64,000 bases of DNA from Flavobacterium odoriferum (lineage in GTDB: Bacteria > Bacteroidota > Bacteroidia > Flavobacteriales > Flavobacteriaceae), in assembly GCF_025499515.1 (NCBI RefSeq), contig NZ_JAMKFA010000010.1:1-64000 (forward strand), written 5' to 3'. The translations under genes and the position numbers were made by a program. Below the pieces are notes generated by a model. That model saw only the letters and a list, made by a program, of their open reading frames with translations. It was not told the origin of the DNA and ran no database searches. Shown here one piece after another: positions 7,565-16,591 of this stretch; within the stretch, counting starts at the first letter, position 1; each line of letters opens with the position of its first letter.

Positions 7565-9327
7565 CTAAACATCCAAATCAAACGTCTTTCTCAACAATTC
7601 AATCGTAGGGTTAATTTGTTTTAAACGCTCAAATTTTTCTTGTGGTGTAAAAGCGTATTTGTTTTCAACCGTTTCATTTACAACGACTTCAATTGTAATA
7701 TCGTGGTTGTGTAATTTTCCTCTTAAATAACCTATTAATTCATGGCAACCTGTTAAAAACTCCTCTTTTGTACTTTGATTAGGAAGTTCTAAAGTAATAG
7801 TGGTTCCGTTTAAGGTTGGATCGTTCATTTGCATGTAAGTCGCCATTAAACGTTTTCCGCTATCGGTCATTTTTTGAGCAAACTTGTTCCATTGCAACAA
7901 CATATCAGTTTCGTTAAAAACTTCCGAAGGCAATTCTTCTTTGTGCTTTTGATGCTGATTTTGTTGTGCTTCTAAGTCTTTTTTAGCTTTTATACTCGCT
8001 AATGAAAGTGCCGAAACTTTAGTTCCCGTTGGATTTAAATTCGTTAAAACCGGTTTTGGAATTTCTGGAACAATTGGAGCAACTACTTCATTTTCAACTT
8101 GAGGAATTTCTGCAACGATAGGTTCGTTCACAACGGTTTCTGCAACTACAACAGGTTTTGATTCCTTAGTTGGAATTTGTGCTTTAATCGTTGGAACTTC
8201 AGTAATAGAGTAGGAGTTGTTCTTGTAATAAGTAGCTGGAATGATAAATTTAGCTACTTTTTTTTTTCTCCATCAAAAGTGATAGAGGCTAATTGCATCA
8301 AACAAAGTTCAACTAAAAGTCGCTGATTTTGACTGACTTTAAATTTCAAATCGCATTCGTTTGCCAATTCAATTCCTTTAATTAAAAAGTCATGCATAGC
8401 TTTGTGTGATTGTGCTGCATATAAGGCTTGTGCTTGTTCGCCAGCTTCTAATAAAGGTAAAGTAGCAGGATTTTTACAAACCAATAAATCTCTAAAATGC
8501 GATGCTAAACCTGCAATAAAATGATGACCATCAAAACCTTTTGCTAAAATATCATTGTAAGCAACTAATAAATCTGGAATTTTATTTTCTAAAATTAAAT
8601 CGGTGATTCTGATGTAATATTCAAAATCTAATACGTTTAAATTTTCGGTAACGGCTTGTCTGGTAAGGTTTTTTCCGCAATATGAAACTACTCTGTCAAA
8701 AATTGACAAAGCATCACGCATAGCACCATCAGCTTTTTGAGCAATAATGTGTAATGCATCATCTTCGTAAGCAACACCTTGTTCTTTAGCAATTTCGGCT
8801 AAATGTTCTTTAGCATCTTTAACTGTAATTCTTTTGAAATCAAATATTTGACAACGCGATAAAATCGTTGGAATAATTTTATGTTTTTCAGTAGTCGCTA
8901 AAATAAAAATGGCGTGTTTAGGTGGTTCTTCTAATGTTTTTAGGAAAGCGTTAAAAGCAGCTTGAGAAAGCATATGCACCTCGTCGATGATATAAACCTT
9001 ATATTTTCCAGTTTGTGGAGGTATTCTCACTTGGTCGATAATACTTCTAATATCATCTACACCATTGTTTGAAGCCGCATCTAATTCGAACACATTAAAC
9101 GAAAAATCTTCATACGGATCATCATAACCTTCTTGATTGATTTTTCGAGCTAGAATTCGAGCACAAGTAGTTTTTCCAACCCCACGAGGTCCTGTAAATA
9201 ATAAAGCTTGCGCTAAGTGATTGGTTTCAATAGCATTCAACAAAGTATTGGTAATAGCCTGCTGACCGACAACATCTTTAAATGTTTGCGGACGGTATTT
9301 TCTGGCAGATACTATAAATTGTTCCAT
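7565..9327 (-). CDS. dnaX: DNA polymerase III tau subunit, made by frameshift at an A10 run
   Basis: Full-length tau is read from ATG 9327 to the A10 run at 8258-8267, where a one-base slip (-1, or one inserted A) joins frame 0 to the frame that stays open to 7565; the product would be 587 residues. The joining stretch (VAKFIIPATYYKNNSYS) and the rest of the second frame read as an intact tau tail with no stop, ending RKTFDLDV. In the second frame no ATG lies near its beginning, only a GTG at 8131, so independent translation is unlikely. Tau links the core polymerases and the DnaB helicase at the replication fork. The alternative is a homopolymer sequencing error or a broken gene; the downstream hairpin argues for programmed recoding. 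Confidence 0.8.
8230..8267 (-). promoter_or_regulatory. dnaX recoding signal: A10 slip run plus hairpin
   Basis: On the minus strand GGAG is followed by ten A (8267-8258), then GTAG containing the frame-0 stop. A perfect 8-bp stem, AAGTAGCT (8259-8252) with AGCTACTT (8237-8230), closes a 14-nt loop and starts at the end of the A run. E. coli dnaX uses A-AAA-AAG plus a hairpin for -1 ribosomal frameshifting, and Thermus dnaX uses an A9 run for transcriptional slippage. Both mechanisms fit here. Confidence 0.7.
8254..9327 (-). CDS. dnaX: DNA polymerase III gamma subunit (clamp-loader ATPase, frame-0 product)
   Basis: Frame 0 gives 357 residues ending EKKK then TAG at 8254-8256. It is the AAA+ clamp-loader ATPase: Walker A GPRGVGKT at residues 46-53, Walker B-like DEVH at 115-118, the SRC motif at 157-159, then the lid and collar domain. 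The four-Cys zinc module that E. coli has between Walker A and DEVH is not seen. The start is ATG 9327 (MEQFIVSARKYRP); an upstream in-frame codon at 9381 only adds an unlikely leader. The product ends where E. coli gamma ends functionally, directly after the collar domain, as expected if gamma is a true short product. Confidence 0.9.
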   Translation of the reverse strand: MEQFIVSARKYRPQTFKDVVGQQAITNTLLNAIETNHLAQALLFTGPRGVGKTTCARILARKINQEGYDDPYEDFSFNVFELDAASNNGVDDIRSIIDQVRIPPQTGKYKVYIIDEVHMLSQAAFNAFLKTLEEPPKHAIFILATTEKHKIIPTILSRCQIFDFKRITVKDAKEHLAEIAKEQGVAYEDDALHIIAQKADGAMRDALSIFDRVVSYCGKNLTRQAVTENLNVLDFEYYIRITDLILENKIPDLLVAYNDILAKGFDGHHFIAGLASHFRDLLVCKNPATLPLLEAGEQAQALYAAQSHKAMHDFLIKGIELANECDLKFKVSQNQRLLVELCLMQLASITFDGEKKK

Positions 9328-9441
9328 ACGAATTATTGATTTACAAATATAGGTTGTGAAATTCCAAAAAGCAAGTTCCAAATTCCAATTTGAAAAGAAT
9401 CTTTATAAAAGTTATTCACAATTTACTAAGAAAAATTGGGA

Positions 9442-9750
9442 TTATAAATGGGTGTCGTTTCTGTTTTTTATTACTAATTTTGAAATAAAATGTGCATTTT
9501 CATCTACTGAATTTGCAGAAGAACCTGTCACAAAAACACCTTTTAGTCCAAATTTTGAAACAATAGCATAAACAATTGAGCTATCATCTGGACTTGAATT
9601 TCCTTCGTATTGATAAATTTGATTTACAATATAATTTTCTGGATGTAAAATAATTTCTTCTGAATTTTGATTAAAATCGTATGTAAAACCTTCTTTTCTC
9701 AATTGTTTTAATGCAACTGAAACAGATGCGTACTTATATATATTTGTCAT
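9442..9750 (-). CDS. small conserved protein, often mislabelled PRPP synthetase
   Basis: A 102-residue cytoplasmic protein. The start is taken at ATG 9750 (MTNIYKYASVSVALKQL); the ATG at 9771 adds seven residues with no family support. The visible pattern is a short helix (ALKQLRKEGF), a central acidic part, then YRYEGNS-like IYQYEGNSSPDDSSIVYAI and KGVFVTGSS. This resembles a Bacteroidota family that databases often label phosphoribosylpyrophosphate synthetase; it is far too short for that enzyme and has no PRPP loop. The function is unknown. It stands alone between dnaX and the RNase P RNA gene, which is on the other strand. Confidence 0.72.
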   Translation of the reverse strand: MTNIYKYASVSVALKQLRKEGFTYDFNQNSEEIILHPENYIVNQIYQYEGNSSPDDSSIVYAIVSKFGLKGVFVTGSSANSVDENAHFISKLVIKNRNDTHL

Positions 9751-9858
9751 GATATTGATTGTTAAGGGCATATAAATTTACAGTTTTTAATTTGGGCAAA
9801 TACCCTATAAAACGTTAAACTCTTTGAATAAAAGTTAAAAAACCAATATATTTTATTG

Positions 9859-9866
9859 TAAGTTTG
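9859..9866 (+). promoter_or_regulatory. TAnnTTTG -7 box of rnpB
   Basis: TAAGTTTG matches the flavobacterial -7 consensus and lies five bases before the first paired base of the RNase P RNA, as expected for a promoter starting transcription at about 9871. No good TTG box is seen 19-20 bases upstream. Confidence 0.7.
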
Positions 9867-9870
9867 CACC

Positions 9871-10184
9871 GCAGACCGCCTTATCGTTCCCGATTTATCG
9901 GGAGAGGAAAGTCCGGACACCAAAGAGTAGCATAGCGGGTAACGCCCGTCCGTTGAAAGGCGAGGACAAGTGCAACAGAAAGTATGTACAGGTAATGCTG
10001 TAGTGAAACCAGGTAAACTCTATGCGGTGAAATGTCAAGTATATCAGCAGTTTCTGAGTAATCAGAATAAGGGCGACTCGTCCGATGTTGAAGGGTAGGC
10101 AGCTTGAGCTAAGCAGTAATGTTTAGTCTAGATAAATGATAAGGCTCCGATTTATCGGAGACAGAATCCGGCTTATAGGTCTGC
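9871..10184 (+). ncRNA. rnpB: RNase P RNA (type A)
   Basis: The catalytic RNA of RNase P, which cuts the 5' leader from tRNA precursors. The universal core is clear: GAGGAAAGTCCGGAC near 9903-9917 and ACAGAATCCGGCTTATAGG near 10161-10179. The ends are set by the P1 helix, GCAGACC (9871) pairing with GGTCTGC (10178-10184), followed by a T run to 10192 that should end transcription. Two local hairpins share the same CCGATTTATCGG core (9890-9901 and 10147-10158). rsmD lies downstream on the opposite strand, its stop at 10200. Confidence 0.97.
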
Positions 10185-10199
10185 TTTTTTTTGAAGATT

Positions 10200-10778
10200 T
10201 TACCCTTCATCTTCCTCTTCAATATCTTCTTCTTCGTCGCTTTCAAATTCATAAAAAGAAAATACCGAACCACCATAACTTTTTGAAAAAGAGAAATTTG
10301 TTAGGTGTTCTAGTTTTGTATGTTTGGAATGTTCTACAATCAACATACCTTCTTCGTCTAAAATTTCGTTTTCAAAAATAAGTTGAATAATTTTTTCAAA
10401 ATTTTCCTGACCTAAATCATAAGGAGGATCAGCAAAAATGATATCATAACTTGTTTTGCTTTTTTCTAAGAATTTAAAAACATCACTTTTAATGACGCTG
10501 ATATCTAAATCTAAATCGGTTGAAGTTTTTTTAATGAAATTTACACAACCCATATCGCCATCAACACTTGTAATTGGTCCAGCACCACGAGAAGCAAATT
10601 CGTAACTGATATTACCAGTTCCAGCAAATAAGTCGAGTACTTTTAATCCATGTAAATTAAAATAGTTATTCAAAATATTAAACAACGATTCCTTACACAT
10701 GTCGGTTGTAGGACGAACAGGTAAATTTTTAGGTGCAACTAATCTACGCCCTTTGTGTTTTCCGGAGATAATTCTCAT
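10200..10778 (-). CDS. rsmD: 16S rRNA (guanine-966 N2) methyltransferase
   Basis: A 192-residue SAM-dependent methyltransferase. The start MRIISGKHKGRRL is typical of RsmD. The SAM-binding motif is LDLFAGTGNIS near residues 45-55 and the catalytic DPPY occurs in FADPPYDLG near residue 116. It methylates the exocyclic amine of G966 in 16S rRNA on the assembling small subunit. The C-terminus ends in an acidic tail (DEEEDIEEEDEG), a lineage feature. The start overlaps the stop of the DUF3822 gene by 4 bp, so the two are translationally coupled; this neighbour pair is common in Flavobacteria. Confidence 0.93.
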   Translation of the reverse strand: MRIISGKHKGRRLVAPKNLPVRPTTDMCKESLFNILNNYFNLHGLKVLDLFAGTGNISYEFASRGAGPITSVDGDMGCVNFIKKTSTDLDLDISVIKSDVFKFLEKSKTSYDIIFADPPYDLGQENFEKIIQLIFENEILDEEGMLIVEHSKHTKLEHLTNFSFSKSYGGSVFSFYEFESDEEEDIEEEDEG

Positions 10779-11587
10779 GAATGGTATAATATAAAGTGAT
10801 TTCTTAAAGCAGTAGGAGTTACTTCTAAAATTGAAGCTTTACTAGTAACATCTAATAAACTACAATTTCTAATGTATTGGAAAGCTATTTTAAAACAAGC
10901 GTCGTCTTCAGAACAATTTCCTAATATTTGAACCAAAATAGTTTCAGGATTTAGCTGTAATTGCTCACAAGTAAACAAAATATAGTAAATAAAATCTTCT
11001 GGTGTTTTGTATTGGAATGAATTAAAAAGAATCAATTGTTGATTTTTCACCACAATTAGTTCAAAGTGTTCTTTTTGTACGTGAACAAATACTTGCTTTT
11101 CTTCTTTATTTTTAGATAAATCTAATAGTTGTTTTACCAAAATAGAATTTGCATTTTGGTATTCAAAAGTTTCATATTGATCTAATAAGAAGTTGTTGAT
11201 ATTAACGAAAGGTACATAAATGTTATTCATTTCATAAGGAAAAACAACATCATAGGTAAAAAAATCGGTTTCAAAAACTTTGGTATTGTATTGCAAATAA
11301 CTCGCTAAAAAGTCAGCATCAAATAATGAAGTTGGCACAAAGGTATTTAAGTTGTTGTTATGTAAAACAACAATTTCATCATATGGCTTTGTTAAAATTG
11401 AATTATCTACAAACGAACGCCAAAGTTGTTCTTCGACTACTTTGTTTTTCTCAAAAGCGATTTCGGCGGTGTGCAGAACTTTATTGGTAAACAAATCAAA
11501 GACACAAAAAGAAAGTCCACTCAAGGAAACCTGAATGGACAACTTTTTGTATGTTTTTTGAGTAATGTCGTTATTCGTTACTACCAT
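10775..11587 (-). CDS. DUF3822 family protein
   Basis: A 270-residue soluble protein with no signal peptide. The pattern resembles the ASKHA actin/Hsp70-like fold assigned to DUF3822 (IQVSLSGLSFCVFD at the N-terminus, VFVHVQKEHFELIVV in the second half), but no catalytic motif can be named. Its stop overlaps the rsmD start by 4 bp and its start overlaps the end of the membrane-protein gene by 17 bp, so all three form one operon. The function is unknown; constant linkage to rsmD in this lineage suggests a role near rRNA modification (inference). Confidence 0.8.
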   Translation of the reverse strand: MVVTNNDITQKTYKKLSIQVSLSGLSFCVFDLFTNKVLHTAEIAFEKNKVVEEQLWRSFVDNSILTKPYDEIVVLHNNNLNTFVPTSLFDADFLASYLQYNTKVFETDFFTYDVVFPYEMNNIYVPFVNINNFLLDQYETFEYQNANSILVKQLLDLSKNKEEKQVFVHVQKEHFELIVVKNQQLILFNSFQYKTPEDFIYYILFTCEQLQLNPETILVQILGNCSEDDACFKIAFQYIRNCSLLDVTSKASILEVTPTALRNHFILYHS

Positions 11588-12332
11588 ATTTTTTTGGCCA
11601 GTTTCCTGTAAGACTAACTTCTTCTAATGAACCTAAAATGATTTCTTTACCATTAATTTCGTCAATAGATTCAACTTTATTTTCATTTTTAACTAACTCT
11701 TGATCTAAATCTTTTAATAAAGCATTTTTATCAATTTTGGCTTGAAAAACAGAAATATTCATATCGTTTCTATTAACTAATTTAGTTTTCATTGTAACAG
11801 GAACTTCAAAATCTCCAACTTTTACAATATTAAGTCTTTTGTAACGATCAGAATTTTTAAATAAAGAATCTTTTACAGAAACACTACCTAATTTTTCAGT
11901 AATTACAATGTCTTTATAAAAACCACCTACACCATCAGCACCAACAGTGATACCAAAAGCAGCATTTTTCGCAGCATCAATTACAGCAGTATCTCTACGA
12001 GAAATAATGTCAAATTTTTGAGTTTCCACAAATTTAACTAACTCATCAAAACTATCCGCATATTTACCATAAACAGATTTGTAGCCTAATTGTGTTTTTT
12101 TAATATCTAACATTGTGTTAACTGCAGTTTGAAATCTCTCTTCTTTTGTTTTATCAAAATTGATTGGTTTCATTACAGAAGCATAAATTAAATACACTAA
12201 GAAAAAAGAAACACCCCATAATAATATAGAAACTATCTTTCTACTTCCAGGAGTGACAAATTTATCAATTAGCTTAACCAACACAAGGATTAAAACAATC
12301 AATACGACTAAATAAATAGCAATTTCTAACAT
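11571..12332 (-). CDS. membrane-anchored protein of unknown function
   Basis: A 253-residue protein with two N-terminal membrane helices (residues about 3-21 and 33-52), then a soluble domain from about 60. The soluble part carries FQTAVNTMLDIKKTQLGYKSVYGKYADSFDELVKFV, which resembles the pilin-like helix pattern seen in other Bacteroidota membrane proteins, and ends at GNWPKKYGSNE. I do not recognise a named family. It is the first gene of the operon with the DUF3822 gene and rsmD, overlapping the former by 17 bp. The topology predicts the large domain outside the cytoplasm. Confidence 0.75.
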   Translation of the reverse strand: MLEIAIYLVVLIVLILVLVKLIDKFVTPGSRKIVSILLWGVSFFLVYLIYASVMKPINFDKTKEERFQTAVNTMLDIKKTQLGYKSVYGKYADSFDELVKFVETQKFDIISRRDTAVIDAAKNAAFGITVGADGVGGFYKDIVITEKLGSVSVKDSLFKNSDRYKRLNIVKVGDFEVPVTMKTKLVNRNDMNISVFQAKIDKNALLKDLDQELVKNENKVESIDEINGKEIILGSLEEVSLTGNWPKKYGSNE

Positions 12333-12455
12333 TTGATTCTAAAATTTTTTAGTTAAATAGGTACGCAAATCTACAATTTTTTTTTCTTTAGAAAAGAATT
12401 TCTTGTAAAAATCATCAGTATCTTTGAAAAATTAATATTAGCGAAACATTTTTTA

Positions 12456-13880
12456 ATGACTTATAAGCTGTTTTACAATTTATTACGAGAAAATTTTTTA
12501 TTTGAGCCTACTTTAAAGCAAGATATTTTTCTTCAAAAAATTGCCGATTTTTTACTTAATTCTACTCCAGATGACATTTTTGTTTTAAAAGGTTATGCCG
12601 GAACAGGAAAAACTACCATAATTTCTAACGTAATTAATTCTATTAGTAACGTAGAAATGAAGTGTGTATTGTTGGCACCAACAGGTAGAGCAGCAAAAGT
12701 CATCAGTAATTATTCCGGAAAACCAGCATTTACAATCCATAAGCGAATTTATTATCCTAAAAAAAATAAAACAGGAGGCATTAGTTTTACCCTGCAACAA
12801 AATAAATTTAAAAACACCTTATTTATAGTTGATGAATCTTCTATGATTTCAGACACTTCTCAAGATTCTAAATTATATGAAAATGGTTCCTTGTTAGACG
12901 ATTTGTTTTTTTATGTAGAAGCTGGAAAAAATTGCAAATTACTATTAATAGGAGATACCGCTCAGTTGCCGCCCGTTAATATGACTATAAGTCCAGCTTT
13001 AGACATTGATTCACTTTCTTTACATTATCAAAAAAATGTACATCATATCGAATTTGATGAAGTAATGCGTCAATCTGAAAATTCGGGAATTTTATACAAT
13101 GCTACGCAATTACGCGAATTGTTACATTCTCATTTTATTGATACGTTTCAATTTAAATTAAAAGGATTTAAAGATATTATCCGTTTGCAAGATGGATATG
13201 AAATTCAGGATGCGATTCATGGTGCTTATGATAATTATGGAATAGAAGACACTGTTTTTATTGTTCGTTCAAATAAAAGAGCAAATCAATACAATCAGCA
13301 AATTAGAACTTCAATTTTATCAAAAGAAAGCGAAATTTCTACAGGCGATTATTTAATGGTTGTAAAAAATAACTATTTTTGGTTGAAAGAAGAATCGGAA
13401 GCGGGTTTTATTGCAAATGGCGATATTGTTGAAATTTTGGAGATTAGAAAAATTCAAGAATTGTACGGCTTCAAATTTGCAACTGTAAAAGTTAGAATGG
13501 TTGATTATCCTAATCAAGCTGCTTTTGACACTATCATAATGTTAGATACAATTATGAGCGAATCACCTTCGTTAACGTATGAAGAATCAAATAAATTGTA
13601 TCAAGAAGTGTTATTGGATTATGAAGACGAGCGTCAGCAATATAAAAAACTGCAAAAAGTAAAAGAAAATGAGTATTTCAATGCCTTGCAAGTTAAATTT
13701 TCTTATGCGATAACGTGCCATAAATCGCAAGGTGGACAATGGAAAACGGTTTTTGTAGAGCAACCTTATTTGCCAAATGGTATAGATATTGATTATGTGA
13801 GATGGTTGTACACTGCCATTACACGTGCAGAAGAAAAACTGTATTTAATAGGATTTAAAGATGAATATTTTCACAATTAA
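12456..13880 (+). CDS. RecD-like ATP-dependent DNA helicase (SF1B)
   Basis: A 474-residue superfamily 1 helicase. Walker A is GYAGTGKT at residues 46-53; Walker B is VDESSMIS; motif III is GDTAQLPPV; the C-terminal motifs are TCHKSQGGQWKTV and YTAITRAEEKLYLIG. The size and layout fit the small RecD2/Dda-like 5'-3' helicases common in Bacteroidota rather than RecD of RecBCD (no RecB or RecC neighbours). The probable job is DNA repair or replication-fork processing; the exact substrate is unknown. DUF4126 follows after 3 bp. Confidence 0.9.
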   Translation: MTYKLFYNLLRENFLFEPTLKQDIFLQKIADFLLNSTPDDIFVLKGYAGTGKTTIISNVINSISNVEMKCVLLAPTGRAAKVISNYSGKPAFTIHKRIYYPKKNKTGGISFTLQQNKFKNTLFIVDESSMISDTSQDSKLYENGSLLDDLFFYVEAGKNCKLLLIGDTAQLPPVNMTISPALDIDSLSLHYQKNVHHIEFDEVMRQSENSGILYNATQLRELLHSHFIDTFQFKLKGFKDIIRLQDGYEIQDAIHGAYDNYGIEDTVFIVRSNKRANQYNQQIRTSILSKESEISTGDYLMVVKNNYFWLKEESEAGFIANGDIVEILEIRKIQELYGFKFATVKVRMVDYPNQAAFDTIIMLDTIMSESPSLTYEESNKLYQEVLLDYEDERQQYKKLQKVKENEYFNALQVKFSYAITCHKSQGGQWKTVFVEQPYLPNGIDIDYVRWLYTAITRAEEKLYLIGFKDEYFHN

Positions 13881-13883
13881 GCT

Positions 13884-14447
13884 ATGTTAGAAACGATAAT
13901 TAGTGTTTGTCTTGGGATAGGATTAGCCGCTTCGGCTGGTTTTAGAGTGTTTGTACCTTTGTTTGTACTAAGTTTAGCCACACATTTTGGATTCGTTCCT
14001 GTGGGCGATTCGTTTGTTTGGATTGGAAGTTTAACAGCAATTATTTGTTTGGGAATAGCCACAATTGTTGAAATTTTGGGTTATTACATTCCGTATATTG
14101 ATAATTTATTGGATACACTTGCTGTTCCTTTGGCAGGAATAGCCGGAACGGTTGTGATGGCTTCCACTTTAGTCGATTTAGATCCTATGATAACGTGGGG
14201 ATTAGCTATCATAGCTGGTGGCGGAACCGCTACAGCAATTAATTCGGCAACAGCAGTAACAAGAGCAACATCAACTGTAACTACTGGCGGAATTGGAAAT
14301 CATTTAGTTTCCACAACAGAAACTGCAACTGCATCTTTTGTGTCGGTTTTAGCTATTTTCTTGCCTATTGTTGCTTTTATTGTGGTTATCCTTATTATTT
14401 TTGTCGGGATTAGATTGTTTAAACGATTTTTTGTTTCGAAAAAGTAA
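13884..14447 (+). CDS. DUF4126 integral membrane protein
   Basis: A 187-residue protein with about four to five membrane helices. It starts METIISV-like (MLETIISVCLGIGLAASAGFR) and contains GLAIIAGGGTATAINSATAVTRATST, a Gly/Ala/Thr-rich segment typical of DUF4126. The last helix is followed by the basic end FKRFFVSKK. The function is unknown. It begins 3 bp after the helicase and ends 43 bp before kdsB on the same strand, so it may be in one transcript with both, though no shared role is evident. Confidence 0.8.
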   Translation: MLETIISVCLGIGLAASAGFRVFVPLFVLSLATHFGFVPVGDSFVWIGSLTAIICLGIATIVEILGYYIPYIDNLLDTLAVPLAGIAGTVVMASTLVDLDPMITWGLAIIAGGGTATAINSATAVTRATSTVTTGGIGNHLVSTTETATASFVSVLAIFLPIVAFIVVILIIFVGIRLFKRFFVSKK

Positions 14448-14490
14448 CTTTTAAACTTCTAAACATTTAAACTTTTAACCTTTTATTCTA

Positions 14491-15219
14491 ATGAAAATCA
14501 TCGCTGTAATTCCTGCTCGTTATGCATCCACACGTTTTCCTGCAAAATTAATGCAAGATTTAGGTGGCAAAACGGTAATTCTTCGTACTTATGAAGCTGC
14601 AGTTTCTACCAATTTATTTGATGATGTTTTTGTGGTAACCGATTCCGATTTGATTTTCAACGAAATAATTTCGAATGGAGGAAAAGCCATCATGTCAGTT
14701 AAAGAACACGAAAGCGGAAGCGACAGAATTGCAGAAGCAGTTGAAAACATGGATATTGATGTTGTAATTAACGTGCAAGGCGATGAACCATTTATCAACA
14801 AAAAACCGTTAGAAGAGTTAATCGAAGTTTTTAAAAACGATACTGAAAAGAAAGTCGATTTGGGCTCATTGATGTTTCAAATTACTGATAAAGAAGAAAT
14901 TAACAATCCAAATAACGTAAAAGTTATAACTGACCAACAAGGTTTTGCGTTATACTTTTCTCGCTCGGTTATTCCGTTTCCAAGAGAAGAAAATGCAGGT
15001 GTTCGTTATATGAAACACATCGGAATTTATGCTTTTAGAAAAGAAGCTTTGATGGATTTTTACCGTTTACCTATGTTATCATTAGAAGCTTCTGAAAAAT
15101 TAGAACAGCTTCGTTATTTAGAATACGGAAAACGTATTAAAATGTTAGAAACTTCGCACGGAAGCATCGGAATTGACACTATTGAAGATTTAGAAAAAGC
15201 ACGAAAGTTATTATCTTAA
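14491..15219 (+). CDS. kdsB: 3-deoxy-manno-octulosonate cytidylyltransferase
   Basis: A 242-residue CMP-Kdo synthetase that activates Kdo with CTP for lipopolysaccharide core assembly. The nucleotide-binding start is [15 protein letters not shown] (residues 6-20), and [11 protein letters not shown] near residue 92 carries the conserved QGDEP metal/nucleotide motif. Length and ends match the family. The stop codon overlaps the stop of the convergent ion-channel gene by 4 bp. Its presence shows that the organism makes Kdo-containing lipid A glycolipid; lpxD in the same window agrees. Confidence 0.95.
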   Translation: MKIIAVIPARYASTRFPAKLMQDLGGKTVILRTYEAAVSTNLFDDVFVVTDSDLIFNEIISNGGKAIMSVKEHESGSDRIAEAVENMDIDVVINVQGDEPFINKKPLEELIEVFKNDTEKKVDLGSLMFQITDKEEINNPNNVKVITDQQGFALYFSRSVIPFPREENAGVRYMKHIGIYAFRKEALMDFYRLPMLSLEASEKLEQLRYLEYGKRIKMLETSHGSIGIDTIEDLEKARKLLS

Positions 15220-15920
15220 ATTTCTTCGTCATCAAAATAGCCTTTACTTTTTACTTTTGTTGAGAAAAAATTTAAAAACAAAATTACAAACGATAAAAAG
15301 AACAACGCTTGAAGACTTACCAATACTTTTCCAAAAATGGTAATAGGGTAGTAATCTCCAAAACCAATTGAATTTGAGCTTATTAAACTAAAATAAACCG
15401 AATCAAACCAGTGTTCAAAAGGTTTGTTCATATTGTTTCCTAAAGTATATAAAACCGCAAAAGAAACCACAATTTCAATGTAATTAAAAAACAATAATAG
15501 CATTGAACGTTTATATGAACGAGGTCTAGAAAATAAATCGGATGCAAAAATTAAAGTTGGAATGTATAAAACAGTTTCTAGTAGTACAAAAACCAATACC
15601 CAAATCATATAATCATGATTTTGCCATCCATTTATCAAAATTAAAAAAGGAAACAATACCTTTGCCAAAACATATAAATCTAAAGCCAAATCTTGATATT
15701 CGTGACCTATTTTACAAGCAAAGTACTTGATGTAAATACCAGGAAATAATAACTGAGAAGACGATAAAAATAAACGAACAATTTTCTCAATACCATTATC
15801 ATCTTGATGATCGTTGTTCCAAATAGATTTTATATTCAAAATTCGTTTTTGAATAGGGTTGTATTTTGGAGTGTAATTATGATTTACTTTACCAACTAAT
15901 AATTTTTTAAAAAAGTTCAT
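15216..15920 (-). CDS. two-pore-type (Ion_trans_2) potassium channel-like protein
   Basis: A 234-residue membrane protein with four predicted helices. The C-terminal half has a pore loop, [12 protein letters not shown], matching the K+ selectivity filter TxGYGD with Phe in place of Tyr, between two helices. It resembles bacterial Kir/KcsA-like two-helix channels with an added N-terminal pair of helices. Its start shares one base with the stop of the upstream methyltransferase gene (TAATG arrangement), so the pair is translationally coupled. The ion specificity is inferred from the filter only. Confidence 0.82.
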   Translation of the reverse strand: MNFFKKLLVGKVNHNYTPKYNPIQKRILNIKSIWNNDHQDDNGIEKIVRLFLSSSQLLFPGIYIKYFACKIGHEYQDLALDLYVLAKVLFPFLILINGWQNHDYMIWVLVFVLLETVLYIPTLIFASDLFSRPRSYKRSMLLLFFNYIEIVVSFAVLYTLGNNMNKPFEHWFDSVYFSLISSNSIGFGDYYPITIFGKVLVSLQALFFLSFVILFLNFFSTKVKSKGYFDDEEI

Positions 15921-16582
15921 TAAGCCAATTTTTTAATGGTAAATAATTCGTTGTGTACTTCAATTTTTGGATACAATCTAACAGAATAGTTGTTGTCAAA
16001 TTTACTTTTATAAACAGCGTTTCTTCTTCTGTCTTGGTAATCTAAAACCATAGTATTAAATAAGATAAAACCATTCACCTTAAGTAAAAAGTTAATTCGA
16101 TTAATAAAAAAATCTTCAAATAAAAAATTAGGCATTGTAGTATCTTGAAAAATATCAATCACAATTAAATCATATTTTTCTTTGGTTTTTAAAACAAATT
16201 CAAACGCATCTTCAATTATAATTTCCACATTTTTATAGTTGTTTAAACCAAAGTATTTGTTGGCAATTTCTATTGCAGTAGCATCAATTTCAACTCCAGT
16301 AATTTTACCTTTAAACTTAATGTCATTTTTAATTGTTTCAATAACACTTCCGCCTGCAACTCCAAGAATTAATATGTTTTCAAATGTATTAATACGTTCG
16401 TAACCAATGTATTTTAAACCTTTTTTAAGCACACGTTGTAAGCTACCAAAAGAATAATTCGTGTTTTCAGAATCTAAAACTAAATATCCATTATTCCAGG
16501 TAACTTCCAGATTTTTACTGAATTCCGATTTCTTTTGATAGATTTTAACAGGTAAAATATAGCTTAATAAACGCTTTATCAT
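15920..16582 (-). CDS. spermidine-synthase-like methyltransferase-fold protein
   Basis: A 220-residue protein with the spermidine synthase fold. The glycine motif is ILILGVAGGSVIE near residue 70, followed by the acidic VEIDATAIEIA near 94 and VIDIFQDT near 140. Spermidine synthases have a DDG or similar pair in the last position; here it is DIFQD, so aminopropyl transfer is uncertain and a methyltransferase is equally possible. It is coupled to the ion channel gene downstream by a one-base overlap. No other polyamine gene is adjacent; the arginine decarboxylase lies about 6 kb further right. Confidence 0.75.
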   Translation of the reverse strand: MIKRLLSYILPVKIYQKKSEFSKNLEVTWNNGYLVLDSENTNYSFGSLQRVLKKGLKYIGYERINTFENILILGVAGGSVIETIKNDIKFKGKITGVEIDATAIEIANKYFGLNNYKNVEIIIEDAFEFVLKTKEKYDLIVIDIFQDTTMPNFLFEDFFINRINFLLKVNGFILFNTMVLDYQDRRRNAVYKSKFDNNYSVRLYPKIEVHNELFTIKKLA

Positions 16583-16591
16583 TTGCTTTTG

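Noticed and set aside
8131-8131. GTG start for a separate protein made of the dnaX tail
   Set aside because: The frame is open upstream back to the A10 run and the join gives a normal tau protein, so a free-standing start here is unlikely.
9442-9750. PRPP synthetase assignment for the 102-aa protein
   Set aside because: The protein is a third of the enzyme length and has no PRPP-binding loop; the name is a database habit.
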